A DNA stretch of 64,000 nt from Laccaria trichodermophora (taxonomy: Eukaryota; Basidiomycota; Agaricomycetes; Agaricales; Hydnangiaceae). Below are positions 54,718-64,000 of this stretch, in pieces (the stretch's first letter is position 1; the number at the start of each line of letters is the position of its first letter). The translations under genes and the position numbers were made by a program. Below the pieces are notes generated by a model. It searched no databases. It worked only from the letters and a program-made list of their open reading frames with translations, and was not told where the DNA came from. Location: assembly GCA_018417955.1 (NCBI GenBank), contig JACTVC010000005.1:1798001-1862000 (forward strand), given 5' to 3'.

Positions 54718-56048
54718 CTTGATCACACAGCATGCATTCTCTTCTGATTTCGGGAAAATAGCAATTCTTGATAGGTACGACATCGGGCGTCGTGGAGGGT
54801 AACAGCATGGTCTGCAAGTAGATGAACAACATCTAACGGTTTGTTGAGGAAGACACAGCCAAAGAACGCAGATGGGCGGGCCCCGCATACCTTCAGATGA
54901 AAGCATTGTCAGAGTTTTTATGTTACAAGGTGATGCATTGTATGTCAGAGCGAGCAAAGAGGAGGGAACATGACGAAGAAGCATTTCCGTGAAACCGTGG
55001 GTAACTGCCGTCCCTTTGAACAGGAGCACGACAAAGATGGACCTCGACAATCAGTCAAGGGTGGTACACTTCTTTCCTCTCTCTTTAGGAAACTGCGGGA
55101 TGTTCTCTCCGGGTACGCGGCCTTCGTTAGGGAGAGGCAAAAAGACAGTGCAATATCAGGGCTTGACGAGGGTGAGTTGGTTTTTGCTTTATCTTAAGTT
55201 CACAACTCGGTGCTCAAACACTCTTTTTCAAGGTACGAAATGAACCACTACTATCTGGGTGTCTCTCTTTGAGCAACAGCCTTTGCTTGAACGAGGGAAA
55301 GCTTAGTGGTTCAGCGGTACTTCTAGGTTCTGCGTAGGTCCATTCACATTCGTCGGCATGATAATTATCCGTTGAACCTTCTCTTCTTAGAACCCATGTA
55401 CCCCATGGGCAAACCGCATATTGATTTTTGATTAGAAATGAGAGGTCAGGCAGGAGTTGAGTTGCTGGTGTGAGATTCCGTCAATTTCGGTGCGCAGGTC
55501 ATTGCCTTCTTGATCGCTACTAGTGTAACATTCCGACTCTCAGAAGCTCTGAGATCATCACCATCCATGATGCGTCATGTTTGGAAGTTGGGCATGGAAA
55601 AGAGGCTGAACAACAGCAGTTCGCAGCATCATGGTCGCAGATGTTTGCTCCGAGTTTGTCTCAATTCATCATCGTCTTCTCGGTGAAACACCAAGATCTC
55701 TACTCTATTCCCCTCTCGCGCGATTGGAACCGCGACCAGAACTGCCTCGGTGTGAGCCATACAGTGATGGACTTACATCAAGATCCTCTAATGTTCCTGA
55801 ATCCTCTTCATCTTAGCGGTCGGTCTTTTTCCACTTTTATATCTCGAGGGTCTTTTAGATTCTGATGGTGTGACATTCGCGTTAGGAACTGCGATCTACG
55901 TGTTTGAACCAGTGCGATGATATTATGACAGTCACTCCTCAGTCGATGACGGTTGTCTGTGCCCTTCCATCTACTTAATCTATTGACCAACCCCCTCCAA
56001 TACGATTCTTTAGTGTTTTCGCGAATTCATCTTTCGAACGGGAATCAT
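54718..56048. repeat. Large inverted arm B with TMP debris
   Basis: This is the inverse of arm A. It contains the same TMP tail scrap (GACCTCGACAATCAG near 55040) and runs into the exon 2 remnant of TMP copy 5. It carries the empty target site for the TA-flanked MITE near 54920. Confidence 0.8.
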
Positions 56049-57165
56049 AGACTGGATTTCACACCACTGGTTTCACCAACATATACATTAATTTTTACAA
56101 TGCTATACAAACGTGAGTGGCAGACCGCGTTTACCGCTCTTGCTTTCTAACTATCACGTCCCTCGACATAGTCAGGATGACATCCCAGCAATTTCATCAA
56201 CCCCACCACTACCGCTTACCTCTCAGAAACCATCGGCAATGACAAGGGACGTATTGCAAAGTGCAACTACAGGCGTTACTCCTTGGTCCTCAAAGTAGCT
56301 GATGAAAGCTGTTGTTGATGGAGTAGTGGGAGGCTTGGTGCCCTCCTTCTCAGCTGTTATTGTCGGCGAAACAGTGGCAAGAATTTGGGGAACAGAGGAA
56401 ATCCTCTGGTAACACAGTTTAACGGTGCGGCATCAGCATACGGATCTTCGTCTGCCCAACTCCTAGTTCATTCGCAGCCTCGGCAGAAAATGCCCATGGT
56501 GGCTTGCAGGATGACCATTCGACCATTTCCAACGGCGACCCTGCTCACCAATCTAACGGGCAGGACGCCTACCAAATCCCCCCCTCAGGAAAGATAGTCC
56601 TATACCCATCAGGATCCACACCACTACCACCTCTGTCTCCTTCGACCTCCATAGCTTGTCTCTTCGACCTGCGTAGCTACTGACAGCCAACACGACTCCT
56701 TCTCTGACGAAGTCAAAATTCCGGCGTGAAACGTAAGAAGAAATCCGTTGTGCACGACAAGCAGCGGAAGACCGACTAAGGACGGACCAACTGCAGGAGA
56801 TGTAAGAGTTAAGGTCGAGAAAGCGGGCCCTGGGCAGCCGTTGTCATTGAGAAGTCAGCGAACGTCGACCAGGAAGACGGGGGAGGTGGAGGTTATGGAA
56901 GAGGTGGATACTATGTCGATATCGAATATGAAGGAAGAGATTCGCAGAGGAGGTCGCCGTGGGCGGAGGGATTGGAGGGTTGGCACCCTACTAGTAGGTC
57001 TTCCAGGCCTCACCACTCTGCAGGACCTTCTCAAGCACGAGAAAGACCTACACTTTCCAATGACTGAAGACGAGCTGGGCGGCCCAGTGTGCAGTTTGAT
57101 GCGGACCAGGACTGACTTGCACGTTGCCTTGCATCCTCCCCATCCCGTCTCAATTTTGTGGTAGT
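55886..57165 (+). pseudogene. TMP copy 5: heavily decayed
   Basis: The exon 2 remnant starts GTAIYVF at 55887; LQYDSLVFSRIHLSNGNHR follows at about 56000. The exon 3 remnant includes ISSTPPLPLTSQKPSA, the membrane-segment relic AVVDGVVGGL, and tail pieces (EEIRCARQAAEDRLR, LRSQRTSTRKTGEVEV), closest to copy 1. At least ten stops or shifts intervene, and exon 1 is missing. After the tail a FAN1-exon-like scrap (HEKDLHFPMTEDELG) lies at 57035-57085. Confidence 0.8.
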
Positions 57166-57727
57166 CTTGCTTATAGTATCGCTGATACCTCCTCACCTAC
57201 AAAACGGCATGTTGAAACTGGAGATCAAGAGTACGGTAATTTGTGCGCAGGTCTGCAGGGAGTACTAGTATTGCGTGAGTTCCTTTGCCATTCAGGATAA
57301 TCGACAGCTCGTTACTCAACAGTCATCAGAAATTCGAACTTTCTGCCACCCTTCGAAAAAATAAACCGCTGACGGCAGCAACGCCACACAACATTTACAC
57401 GTACAAAGGCTGGGGCTCCGGGGCTCTCCGAGTCGATGGACCCTCGCTATTCAGTGTCAGCGTCGCCAGCTGTCATGTTTTACTTTGGTTTTACTCTCGT
57501 AAACCTCTCGTGGCGTAATAAACCCTTATACTTTCTTTTATGTTTGCTGCACCTCTGTTGTCCTCCGCGATCAAGTCAAGAACAAATGAACGTTCATTTT
57601 TCCATCCAAATGAAGGTCCACTTGTTCTCGTTTTGACTTATCAAGCGCCAGGAAATTTTCCGACAAAGGCTGCCCCGACATAACCTCGTCACTACTCTTT
57701 GCCTTACCCCTCACCCGCGTGAAGTTA

Positions 57728-59150
57728 ATGCGTCTGGACGCGCTTGGCTATGCTCTCATCATCATTCATTTGTCGCGTTCTAACGTTGCCGCCGCCATCG
57801 TCAATGGGACAATCGACGACCAGTTTGGTGACTCGGTGACACACCGACGAGTCGATTATTATCCGAGCCAGAACGTCTGGGATGATCAAACGTGCGGCAG
57901 TGACAAGTGCGATATTGTTCTCGACAGGTCCCAGGTATTCGACAATACATATACTGCGGGGACGTATGACCCCGCTAAAGTAGGGTCAATTGGAATCAAC
58001 ATGCAGTTTACTGGTATAATTTATAAGACTTTTTTGTTTCAATAACCTGATGGTCATTCAACAGGAACTGCGATTTATGTGTTCTTCATCATCGCAAACT
58101 TCATCCACGGCCCAACTTTAAACAGCGCCAACTTCTCAGTTGATGGAAAACCACCAGTACTCTTCGCAACTACAATACCTGTAACACCAACTGTCATACC
58201 CCACTACGATGTGTTGGTTTTTTCTCTAACAAACCTCTCGAGTACTCTCCATACACTGAACATCTCCACCACGGGTCCCACGACCTCATACGTCAACTTT
58301 GACTATGCAATCTATACGTAAGTTAGATTCACCAATTTACTCGTGCTTTCTGTTATTTACTTTTCTTTTCTCGCCCAGCTACGACGATGGTATTTCAACC
58401 ACCTCGTCCCCCACGGCGAAAACAACGTCTACCACCGTTACGGGTGCACCAGCTCGGAGGACTCCAGTAGGCGCCATTGTCGGTGGTATAGCAGGTGGAA
58501 TTACGTTGTTTGCCCTTCTCATCTCCCTTCTGTTCTGCTGGCATCGTCGGGGAGGTCACGATGCTCTTCAGAGTGATAAGGTAGATGGGGACCCCGAGCG
58601 TATAATAACGCAATTCATGACCACCGTCACAGTACCCGGCAGCGAGTCTTCCAATACTGACAACCAGGCAAACATGCGTAATAACCACCGAACGCCGCCT
58701 TCAGAGAAAGCTTTACCGTCAACCTCAAATTTAAGTGTCCTCGGTGTCGGTGCCAGTAATAGCAACAGCCGTGGTGCCTCTCTTCTGCTGCAATCTCCTT
58801 TGGATGACCCAGGAACACGGGAGGAGGTTCGCCGTGCACGACAAGAAGACCTCGATAATCAGCTAAGGGTGGCACAGCATAACATAGTACAATTGGAGGA
58901 GTCGAGCGCACGTCCCGGGAGATCAGTGTCATTGAGACGGCAGACTTCGGGGCAGGTTGGGATCTTTGAAGAGGAGGTTCAATTGTCGCTGCCTGATATG
59001 CAAGGGGTAATTCGGTCGCTGAAGGAGCAAATACGCGTCTTGAAGGAACAGCGACAGTCGGCGTGGGCCCAGGGATTATCAGATGATCGTCCGCCTGGAT
59101 ATACGCCGATGGAGGTGGGGGTGCAGATTTCAAGGGAGGCATCGTCATGA
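57728..59150 (+). CDS. TMP copy 6: single-pass surface protein
   Basis: Exons 57728-58013, 58065-58317 and 58379-59150 give 436 residues. Signal peptide MRLDALGYALIIIHLSRS, ectodomain NGTIDDQFGDSVTH with CGSDKC, second block ending VNFDYAIYT, short stalk, membrane segment GAIVGGIAGGITLFALLISLLF, tail coiled coil (TREEVRRARQEDLDNQLRV) and GLSDDRPPGYTPME. Copies 1 and 7 start with ATGAAGTT; here that codon is GTG (57719), so the ATG three codons on at 57728 is the start. It is the closest relative of copy 2, with matching 3' flank (GTGTGACGGCAGCTGA). Confidence 0.85.
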
Positions 59151-60024
59151 TGTCTTTAGTGTGACGGCAGCTGAATAGTCTGTCGTGTGAAGTGTTAACT
59201 TTTTAAACACTGGTATTTATGGGATGAAGGTTCGCAGCATTCACAGACAAGATGCAATGGTGGACGGCGTACAAAGCACTAAGCTGAATCCGCAATTTCA
59301 GCTTTCACAGAGAGTGGGAGTTCAGTGCAGCATGGAAAAACGACGACAGAGGCAGCATTGCAACCTGGATTTCCGTCAGTCGCGGACGGATCGAAGTTGG
59401 CAAAGAAACTCGCCGAGACTCCGAGACCTTGAGCTTGAGCATCTGGCCTTTCGCTTCTCGCGTTCATACCCCTAGAGTCGGTAGAAGCCGTGAGGCAGCA
59501 ATTTGAACTACGGAATGGCCAATTGAGTTGATGGTGTACTAGGCGACTAGCAATTGGATGTTGCGGCATATTCATGATCGTGACCGCAGCAGAGATCAAC
59601 AAGTCAGTTACGCCTCGAACGAACTTCTCAATTGCTCTGCCCAATGGCGAACACATAAAGCTCAGTTTTCCGAGAGGGCTCGGCACCTAATTGCACTTAT
59701 TCGGTGCGGCGTGCCAGTGGCCAAGCTCCTAAGCTCACAATCCCCCGCGATATGACGAGTTGACGGCGCAAAACGATGGGCATGAGGAGGTGCAAGGAGT
59801 CAAATGGGAGCTTGACCCATAATCGCCAACGTATTAAGCTCTGATAGGCGTCACCAATAAATCGTTGAGGTCTCTTCGGATCATCAATCATTACTCACAG
59901 CAAAGTATAAGTTTAATCCTGCACTGCTTCAAGTTCAGTAAAAGGGTGTGGCTTGCGACCGGTCCCGTTCTGTTCCTAAACACAGAAGACGTCAAAAGCA
60001 CACCCTTCCTCTGTACCACCCAGC
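59151..60024. other. Intergenic, no feature recognised
   Basis: The 135-codon minus ORF at 59279-59686 lacks coding character and has no splice context. No repeat shared with the rest of the window was noticed. Confidence 0.45.
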
Positions 60025-60593
60025 ATGAAGTCCTCCCAGCCCATTGAGCTCCAATCGAATGGCCTCCAGCGCTCCATCATACTTACTGCCCCGCCTGCCT
60101 ACAGTCCATTGTCCGAGCCTTCGTCGTCGCAGGCTCACCCGTCGCAGGTTCCGCCATCTCAGCCAGCTCTGCCTTTGCAGCCTCTGCCGAGCCAGGCTCC
60201 GCCGTCCCAACCCTCATTTGCCCATTCCACAAATCATCCGCTTTCCGATGCGGAAAGAGGAGAGCAGTACCGTCAAGGACGTTCGTATCTTGATTCCTTT
60301 CTATTTCGACCTGTGAACACTGAAATACGCCTAGTCTTTGCCCAGTGTGCGGACGGCAAACATGACCTAACGACAAAGTTTGGCCCCTGTGGAATCATCA
60401 CTGCAATTGTCAGTACTTGCAATTGTTCTTTATGTCGAAAGCATCCTTACTGTAGTATTATAGTTTTGTTTTCCCATAGGATTGATATGCCTATGGTGAG
60501 TACAACGCAGCATATTCGTATTTTGTCGCTTGACCAGCTCTTAGGACGGACAGCGAAAGAAGGTGTTTACGTTGTGGGGTTGCAGTGCAATGA
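60025..60593 (+). CDS. BRI3/LITAF-like small Cys-rich membrane protein
   Basis: Exons 60025-60412, a 16-nt microexon 60480-60495, and 60545-60593 give 150 residues. The first half is Pro/Ser/Gln-rich (PSQVPPSQPALPLQPLP), typical of proline-rich cytosolic tails with PPAY. The second half has YRQGRSYLDSFLF, then CADGKHDLTTKFGPCGIITAI, RLICLWTDSERRC and LRCGVAVQ: a short hydrophobic stretch flanked by Cys pairs, as in BRI3 and related endosome/lysosome membrane proteins. The spliced model gives a natural C-x2-C end; the unspliced 197-codon ORF does not. The family name is tentative. Confidence 0.55.
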
Positions 60594-61579
60594 TGATGCC
60601 CTCCGTTCTCTAGTCTGATTGGTGACCGCTATTTGCGTTCAATTTGCGTTGATATCAAAGATGAAGAATGAGCACACCGTACTTTCAGTGGGGCAGACCG
60701 CAGTGTGGTACCACGCGCGATGAGGTTCAGTAGTCTCGATTGATCGCGAAGCTAGTGAAGAGAAGAACTTGTTTCAATACCCGCCTCTACAGGACCTTGA
60801 ATAGAACTTCGTACTATTGGCAGTGAAACCAGTTTTATACTATATTGATCAAAGCTGAGGCGGCCAATAGGCGACAGTGTCCGTAAATAGACTATCAAAT
60901 TTGCGTTTTTGAGGGAACGAGGATGTCGCCGAGATACTGTAGAGAAGTAGAAATCCGAGTCGAGCGCAAGTCGAGCGTGAAAGCTGCTTGAAAGTGACTG
61001 TCACACATTCCACTCTCCTCAACCTCAGTTTCAACCACTGGCTATAAATGTCGTCGACATTGAAGCATCTGTAAACCACGACGGATACATCTCTAGAGCG
61101 AACGATGGATTGGGTGGCAGATGGTGAATCTGATGAATCACAATAGTCTGCGCCGCTCTGCGGCAGCCTGAGACGTGACATCGTTGATATAGCTCCATAT
61201 TTCCCCCTCTCTTTTTGCTAATTACCAATGCCTCTCCAGAAAATCGCCAACGCCGCGCACTCACCCCATTGAAACCAGTGGCACCTTTCGTACCTGTGTC
61301 CCGGGAGGTGAAAACACGCTCAAAAGTCGTGCTGTTGGTGTTGCAGGCGTTGCTTTTCAAAACCGTGAATGACTGGGACAGCCTTCATCAGAATCACAAT
61401 GCGCCTTTTGGCTCAGTCCCGTCGGTCGGCGTAAATTTGGATCATTATCCTCTCGGTTTCAGCACTAACAAATCATCTCTAGAACTTCGACACGAACAAT
61501 GTAATCGAATCATCCCGATGAAGTCGGAGCTAGTGATGAATTTTCTGGTCTTTTTCCAGTTCTTTCCCGCCTTACCTTC
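60594..61579. other. Intergenic, 5' flank of TMP copy 7
   Basis: No gene was seen; minus ORFs at 60849-61181 and 61031-61360 are unconvincing. The last 60 bp before 61580 match the upstream region of TMP copy 3, so the promoter was duplicated with the gene. Confidence 0.5.
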
Positions 61580-63053
61580 ATGAAGTTGATTAATCTGAGC
61601 GTGATAGGCTACGCTCTCACGTCCTTCTACTTGTGGCCTCCAGGGGTTGCCACTACCATCGTCAATCGGACAATTGACGACGAGCTCGGTGATTCTGTGA
61701 CGGTCCTTCGACCTGTTTACTACCCAGCGGAGAACGTATGGGACGACCAAACTTGTGGCAGTAGCAAGCGCACCCTTGTTCCCTCCGTAGCCCAGGCGTT
61801 TAAAAGGACCTATACTGCGGGGACACACCGCCCCACGATGGGGTTGATGGGAATCAGTATGCAGTTTACTGGTGTGCTTGGAATATTCCATTATCTAGAC
61901 ATCCTGACCGACGTTTATTAGGAACTGCGATTTATGTGTTTTTCATTCTTGCAAATTCCCACCTGTCAGATGGCACTGTAACTCTTATCAGCGCGAACTT
62001 CACTGTTGATGGCGAGGCTCCAGTGCTGTTCACAAGTGCACCTGATCTATCAGCTGCTGAATTTCAATACAATGCATTGGTTTTTTCTCAAACCAACCTC
62101 TCGAATACTCTCCATACACTAAACATCACTACCACGGGTCCTGTAACCCTATACGTCAACTTCGACTACGCAATCTACACGTAAGCCCAACCACTGAATT
62201 TATCCTGGTTTCTGGGTTTTACTATCACTACCTTTTGCCTAGCTATGAGGATGATGTTTCTTTGTCGCCATCCGTGACGACGTTGTCCCCCTCCGTGACG
62301 ACGTTGTCGCCATCCGTGAGGTCTACGTCTCAAGGATCGTCAGCCAGCCATGCAGCGAGTACAGCACCAGCTACTGCGAGGACTCCAGTAGGGGCCATTG
62401 TTGGGGCTACAGCAGGTAGCATAGTGGCATTTATCCTTGTCATCTTTCTTTTGGTCTGTTGGCATCGTCGCGGCAGGGAACAGGTGCCTCTGATAACAAA
62501 ATTCAATGCTACCGAAAGCGTTTCGTCGGCATTATCCCCCGGGACGCTGTCTACCCAATTCCCGAACCGTTCCACAGCCTTCCAGGCAGTCATACCACAG
62601 TTACCAAACAAAACTCGCAATCGCAACTCTTGGTTTCCCGTTAGTGGAGGTGGGGTGCTACCCGAGCGGTATCCACGACCAAGATTGGCGCCAGTTACAA
62701 AGATTTCAACTTCAAACACTAGACCAGATGTCGCAACACATGGACTGGAGGAATCCTTCCGCACACGACAAGAGGAGCTCGACAATCGTTTGCAGACGGT
62801 ACAGCGGGAGATGCTAGAGCTTCAGGCGTTGAGCGCAGGTTCTACGTTGTTAGGGGATGCCGGGGAAGCAGACACGTCAATGCCTGTTATGAAAGAGGCT
62901 ATTCGGTCATTGACGGAACAGATCCGCGTTTTGAGGCGGCAACAGCTATCGGCGTTGGTCCAAGGAATATCAGATGATCGTCTGCCGGGATATTCGCCTA
63001 TGGAGATGAGGACGTTTGAGTGTTGTGGCCCTGCTCTGATCGTCGTCTTTTAG
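61580..63053 (+). CDS. TMP copy 7: single-pass surface protein
   Basis: Exons 61580-61871, 61922-62180 and 62243-63053 give 453 residues. MKLINLSVIGYALTSFYLW signal peptide, NRTIDDELGDSVTV, GTAIYVFFILANSHL, VNFDYAIYT, then a stalk with a tandem SVTTLSP repeat (three units), membrane segment GAIVGATAGSIVAFILVIFLLVCWHRR, tail coiled coil (FRTRQEELDNRLQTVQREM) and GISDDRLPGYSPME. The usual end is replaced by RTFECCGPALIVVF. It is intact, the last TMP before the FAN1-like gene, and the closest relative of pseudogene copy 3. Confidence 0.85.
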
Positions 63054-63277
63054 GTATCATGAACATTTGTTCGCCTTGGAGTAATCGGCAACAGAGCTAT
63101 ATTTTCAGGATGGTTCTCGACGTCGTATTAAAGGCGCAAGTGGGGATGCGAATGATTGGAGTCCTAATGAAAACATTAAAAGCGAAAATCGGATTTATGT
63201 TGGATGAGACGCCACGGCAATGATGTGATCTGAACCCTATACACTTGGTCTCAATGTCACTGCTCCAATCCGCGCAC

Positions 63278-63302
63278 CTTAACTCATCTTGCCTGAGTTA
63301 AG
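63278..63302. other. Short hairpin in TMP 7 / FAN1 spacer
   Basis: CTTAACTCA and TGAGTTAAG form a perfect 9-bp stem with a 7-base loop. It may be incidental or part of a 3' processing region. Confidence 0.35.
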
Positions 63303-63438
63303 GAGCTTTACATACTACTTAGTACTCCAAGTAAATTATTGAAGACGAAAGTTGCATGACTCTAGATGACGGACGTTACACTCATGTGACCGTGACAAAC
63401 CGTCTCTTGCGGTCAACGCGAGCAGCGGTCTCAACGCC

Positions 63439-64000
63439 ATGGGCAGTCCCGCGCGAAACCTAATCCAGCAGCTCATTTTCGGAGGCCCTGACACTTCCGA
63501 TGTTGAGGATATTGAGGAAACCATCGACGCATTGGATGCTGAGCGACCTCAGACCGGAAATTGGCCTTCAGTTTATGTGGTAGTGTTGCAAGGTCTGTTG
63601 CCCCCATAGTTTCTTTGAGTTTGATCTAATGAGTTGCATATTCATTCTAGAGACGATAAACACGGTTTTTGAGCACGAAAAACACCTACTCACGGAGTAC
63701 GAGTTGGATGCTATCGCGAGATGGGATTTTCTGTCATGTTCGTCTCTACATTGGTTGTTCTACTTAATTGATGAGCGGCACTCCAGATTTTGGCCAGTAT
63801 TGTCTAGCTCGTCTGCTCAATCGTAAGGCCAACCGATGGCATACCCTGGCGTCGTTAGACACCTACCATAAGGAGGTTGGTGGTGAAGAGGGTGTCAAGA
63901 AATGCATTGCTGGCATATGTATTCCTTTCAAAGACATGGTCAAGACAGAATCTGATTCGGGACTGGATATCGAGCAAAAACCTGAGCCTAAGGTTGAAGA
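63439..64000 (+). CDS. FAN1-like structure-specific nuclease, 5' part
   Basis: Exons 63439-63592, 63651-63737 and 63787 to the window end join in frame (phases 1 and 1). The product begins MGSPARNLIQQLIFGG. The segment SVYVVVLQETINTVFEHEKH, LTEYELDAIARWDFLSYFGQ, YCLARLLNRKANRWHTLASL follows the region of FAN1 just before its SAP-like domain, where human FAN1 has a similar V-V-L-x-T-V-x-E-x-E and L-x-x-x-G-Q-x-x-x-V-R-L-x-x-R-K-x-x-W pattern. FAN1 trims DNA at interstrand cross-links; its VRR nuclease domain would lie beyond the window. The N-terminus is shorter than in animals, with no UBZ finger seen. Confidence 0.75.

Noticed and set aside
59279..59686. 135-codon minus-strand ORF
   Set aside because: No codon or domain signal; it lies in ordinary intergenic sequence.

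Overview
This window is fungal nuclear DNA, most likely from a mushroom-forming basidiomycete (Agaricomycetes). Genes are cut by 40-70 bp GT..AG introns. The gene content fits that group: a TET/JBP-type dioxygenase, a DUF5648-type secreted protein, a large lineage-specific family of single-pass surface proteins, a FAN1-like nuclease and a NEDD1-like WD40 protein. Old and young mobile elements lie between them. There are no bacterial operons, CRISPR arrays or viral genomes. Everything is read by eye; no search was run.

Layout. 1-1.8 kb: 3'-truncated NEDD1-like WD40 gene (minus). 2.5-4.1 kb: first copy of the surface-protein family, called TMP here. 4.1-8.1 kb: decayed TMP 3' fragments, an 82-bp tandem repeat, a hAT-like MITE with 17-bp terminal inverted repeats and a 185-bp satellite. 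8.7-12.9 kb: a broken RecQ-like helicase end fused to a deaminase-like fragment, then a tyrosine-recombinase element with a gag-like ORF but no reverse transcriptase. 14.2-28.2 kb: about 14 kb bounded by roughly 0.6-kb inverted repeats rich in AACTTT words. It carries a large transposase-like gene whose intron holds a second 3.9-kb element (itself carrying a RecQ C-terminal element with hairpin ends), a deaminase-like gene and ankyrin-like fragments.

29-38 kb: three probable host genes. These are an unknown minus-strand gene, a divergently transcribed TET/JBP-like dioxygenase and a conserved gene of unknown function. 39-45 kb: pseudogenes (MFS transporter, Thr-rich/ricin-type lectin-like) and small repeats, including two copies of a 68-bp palindrome. 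46-63 kb: the TMP cluster, with full-length copies at 46.3, 52.4, 57.7 and 61.6 kb, pseudogenes at 48 and 56 kb, and two large in-cluster inverted arms. Among them lie a DUF5648 secreted protein and a small BRI3-like membrane protein. The window ends in the 5' part of a FAN1-like nuclease; short FAN1-exon-like remnants lie behind three TMP copies.

Across the element-rich half, reading frames are often broken at codons best explained as CGA to TGA, a C-to-T change at CpG. One such stop sits inside the TET/JBP gene itself. This suggests methylation-linked decay of repeats next to a gene of the family that oxidises methylcytosine, but that link is inference.
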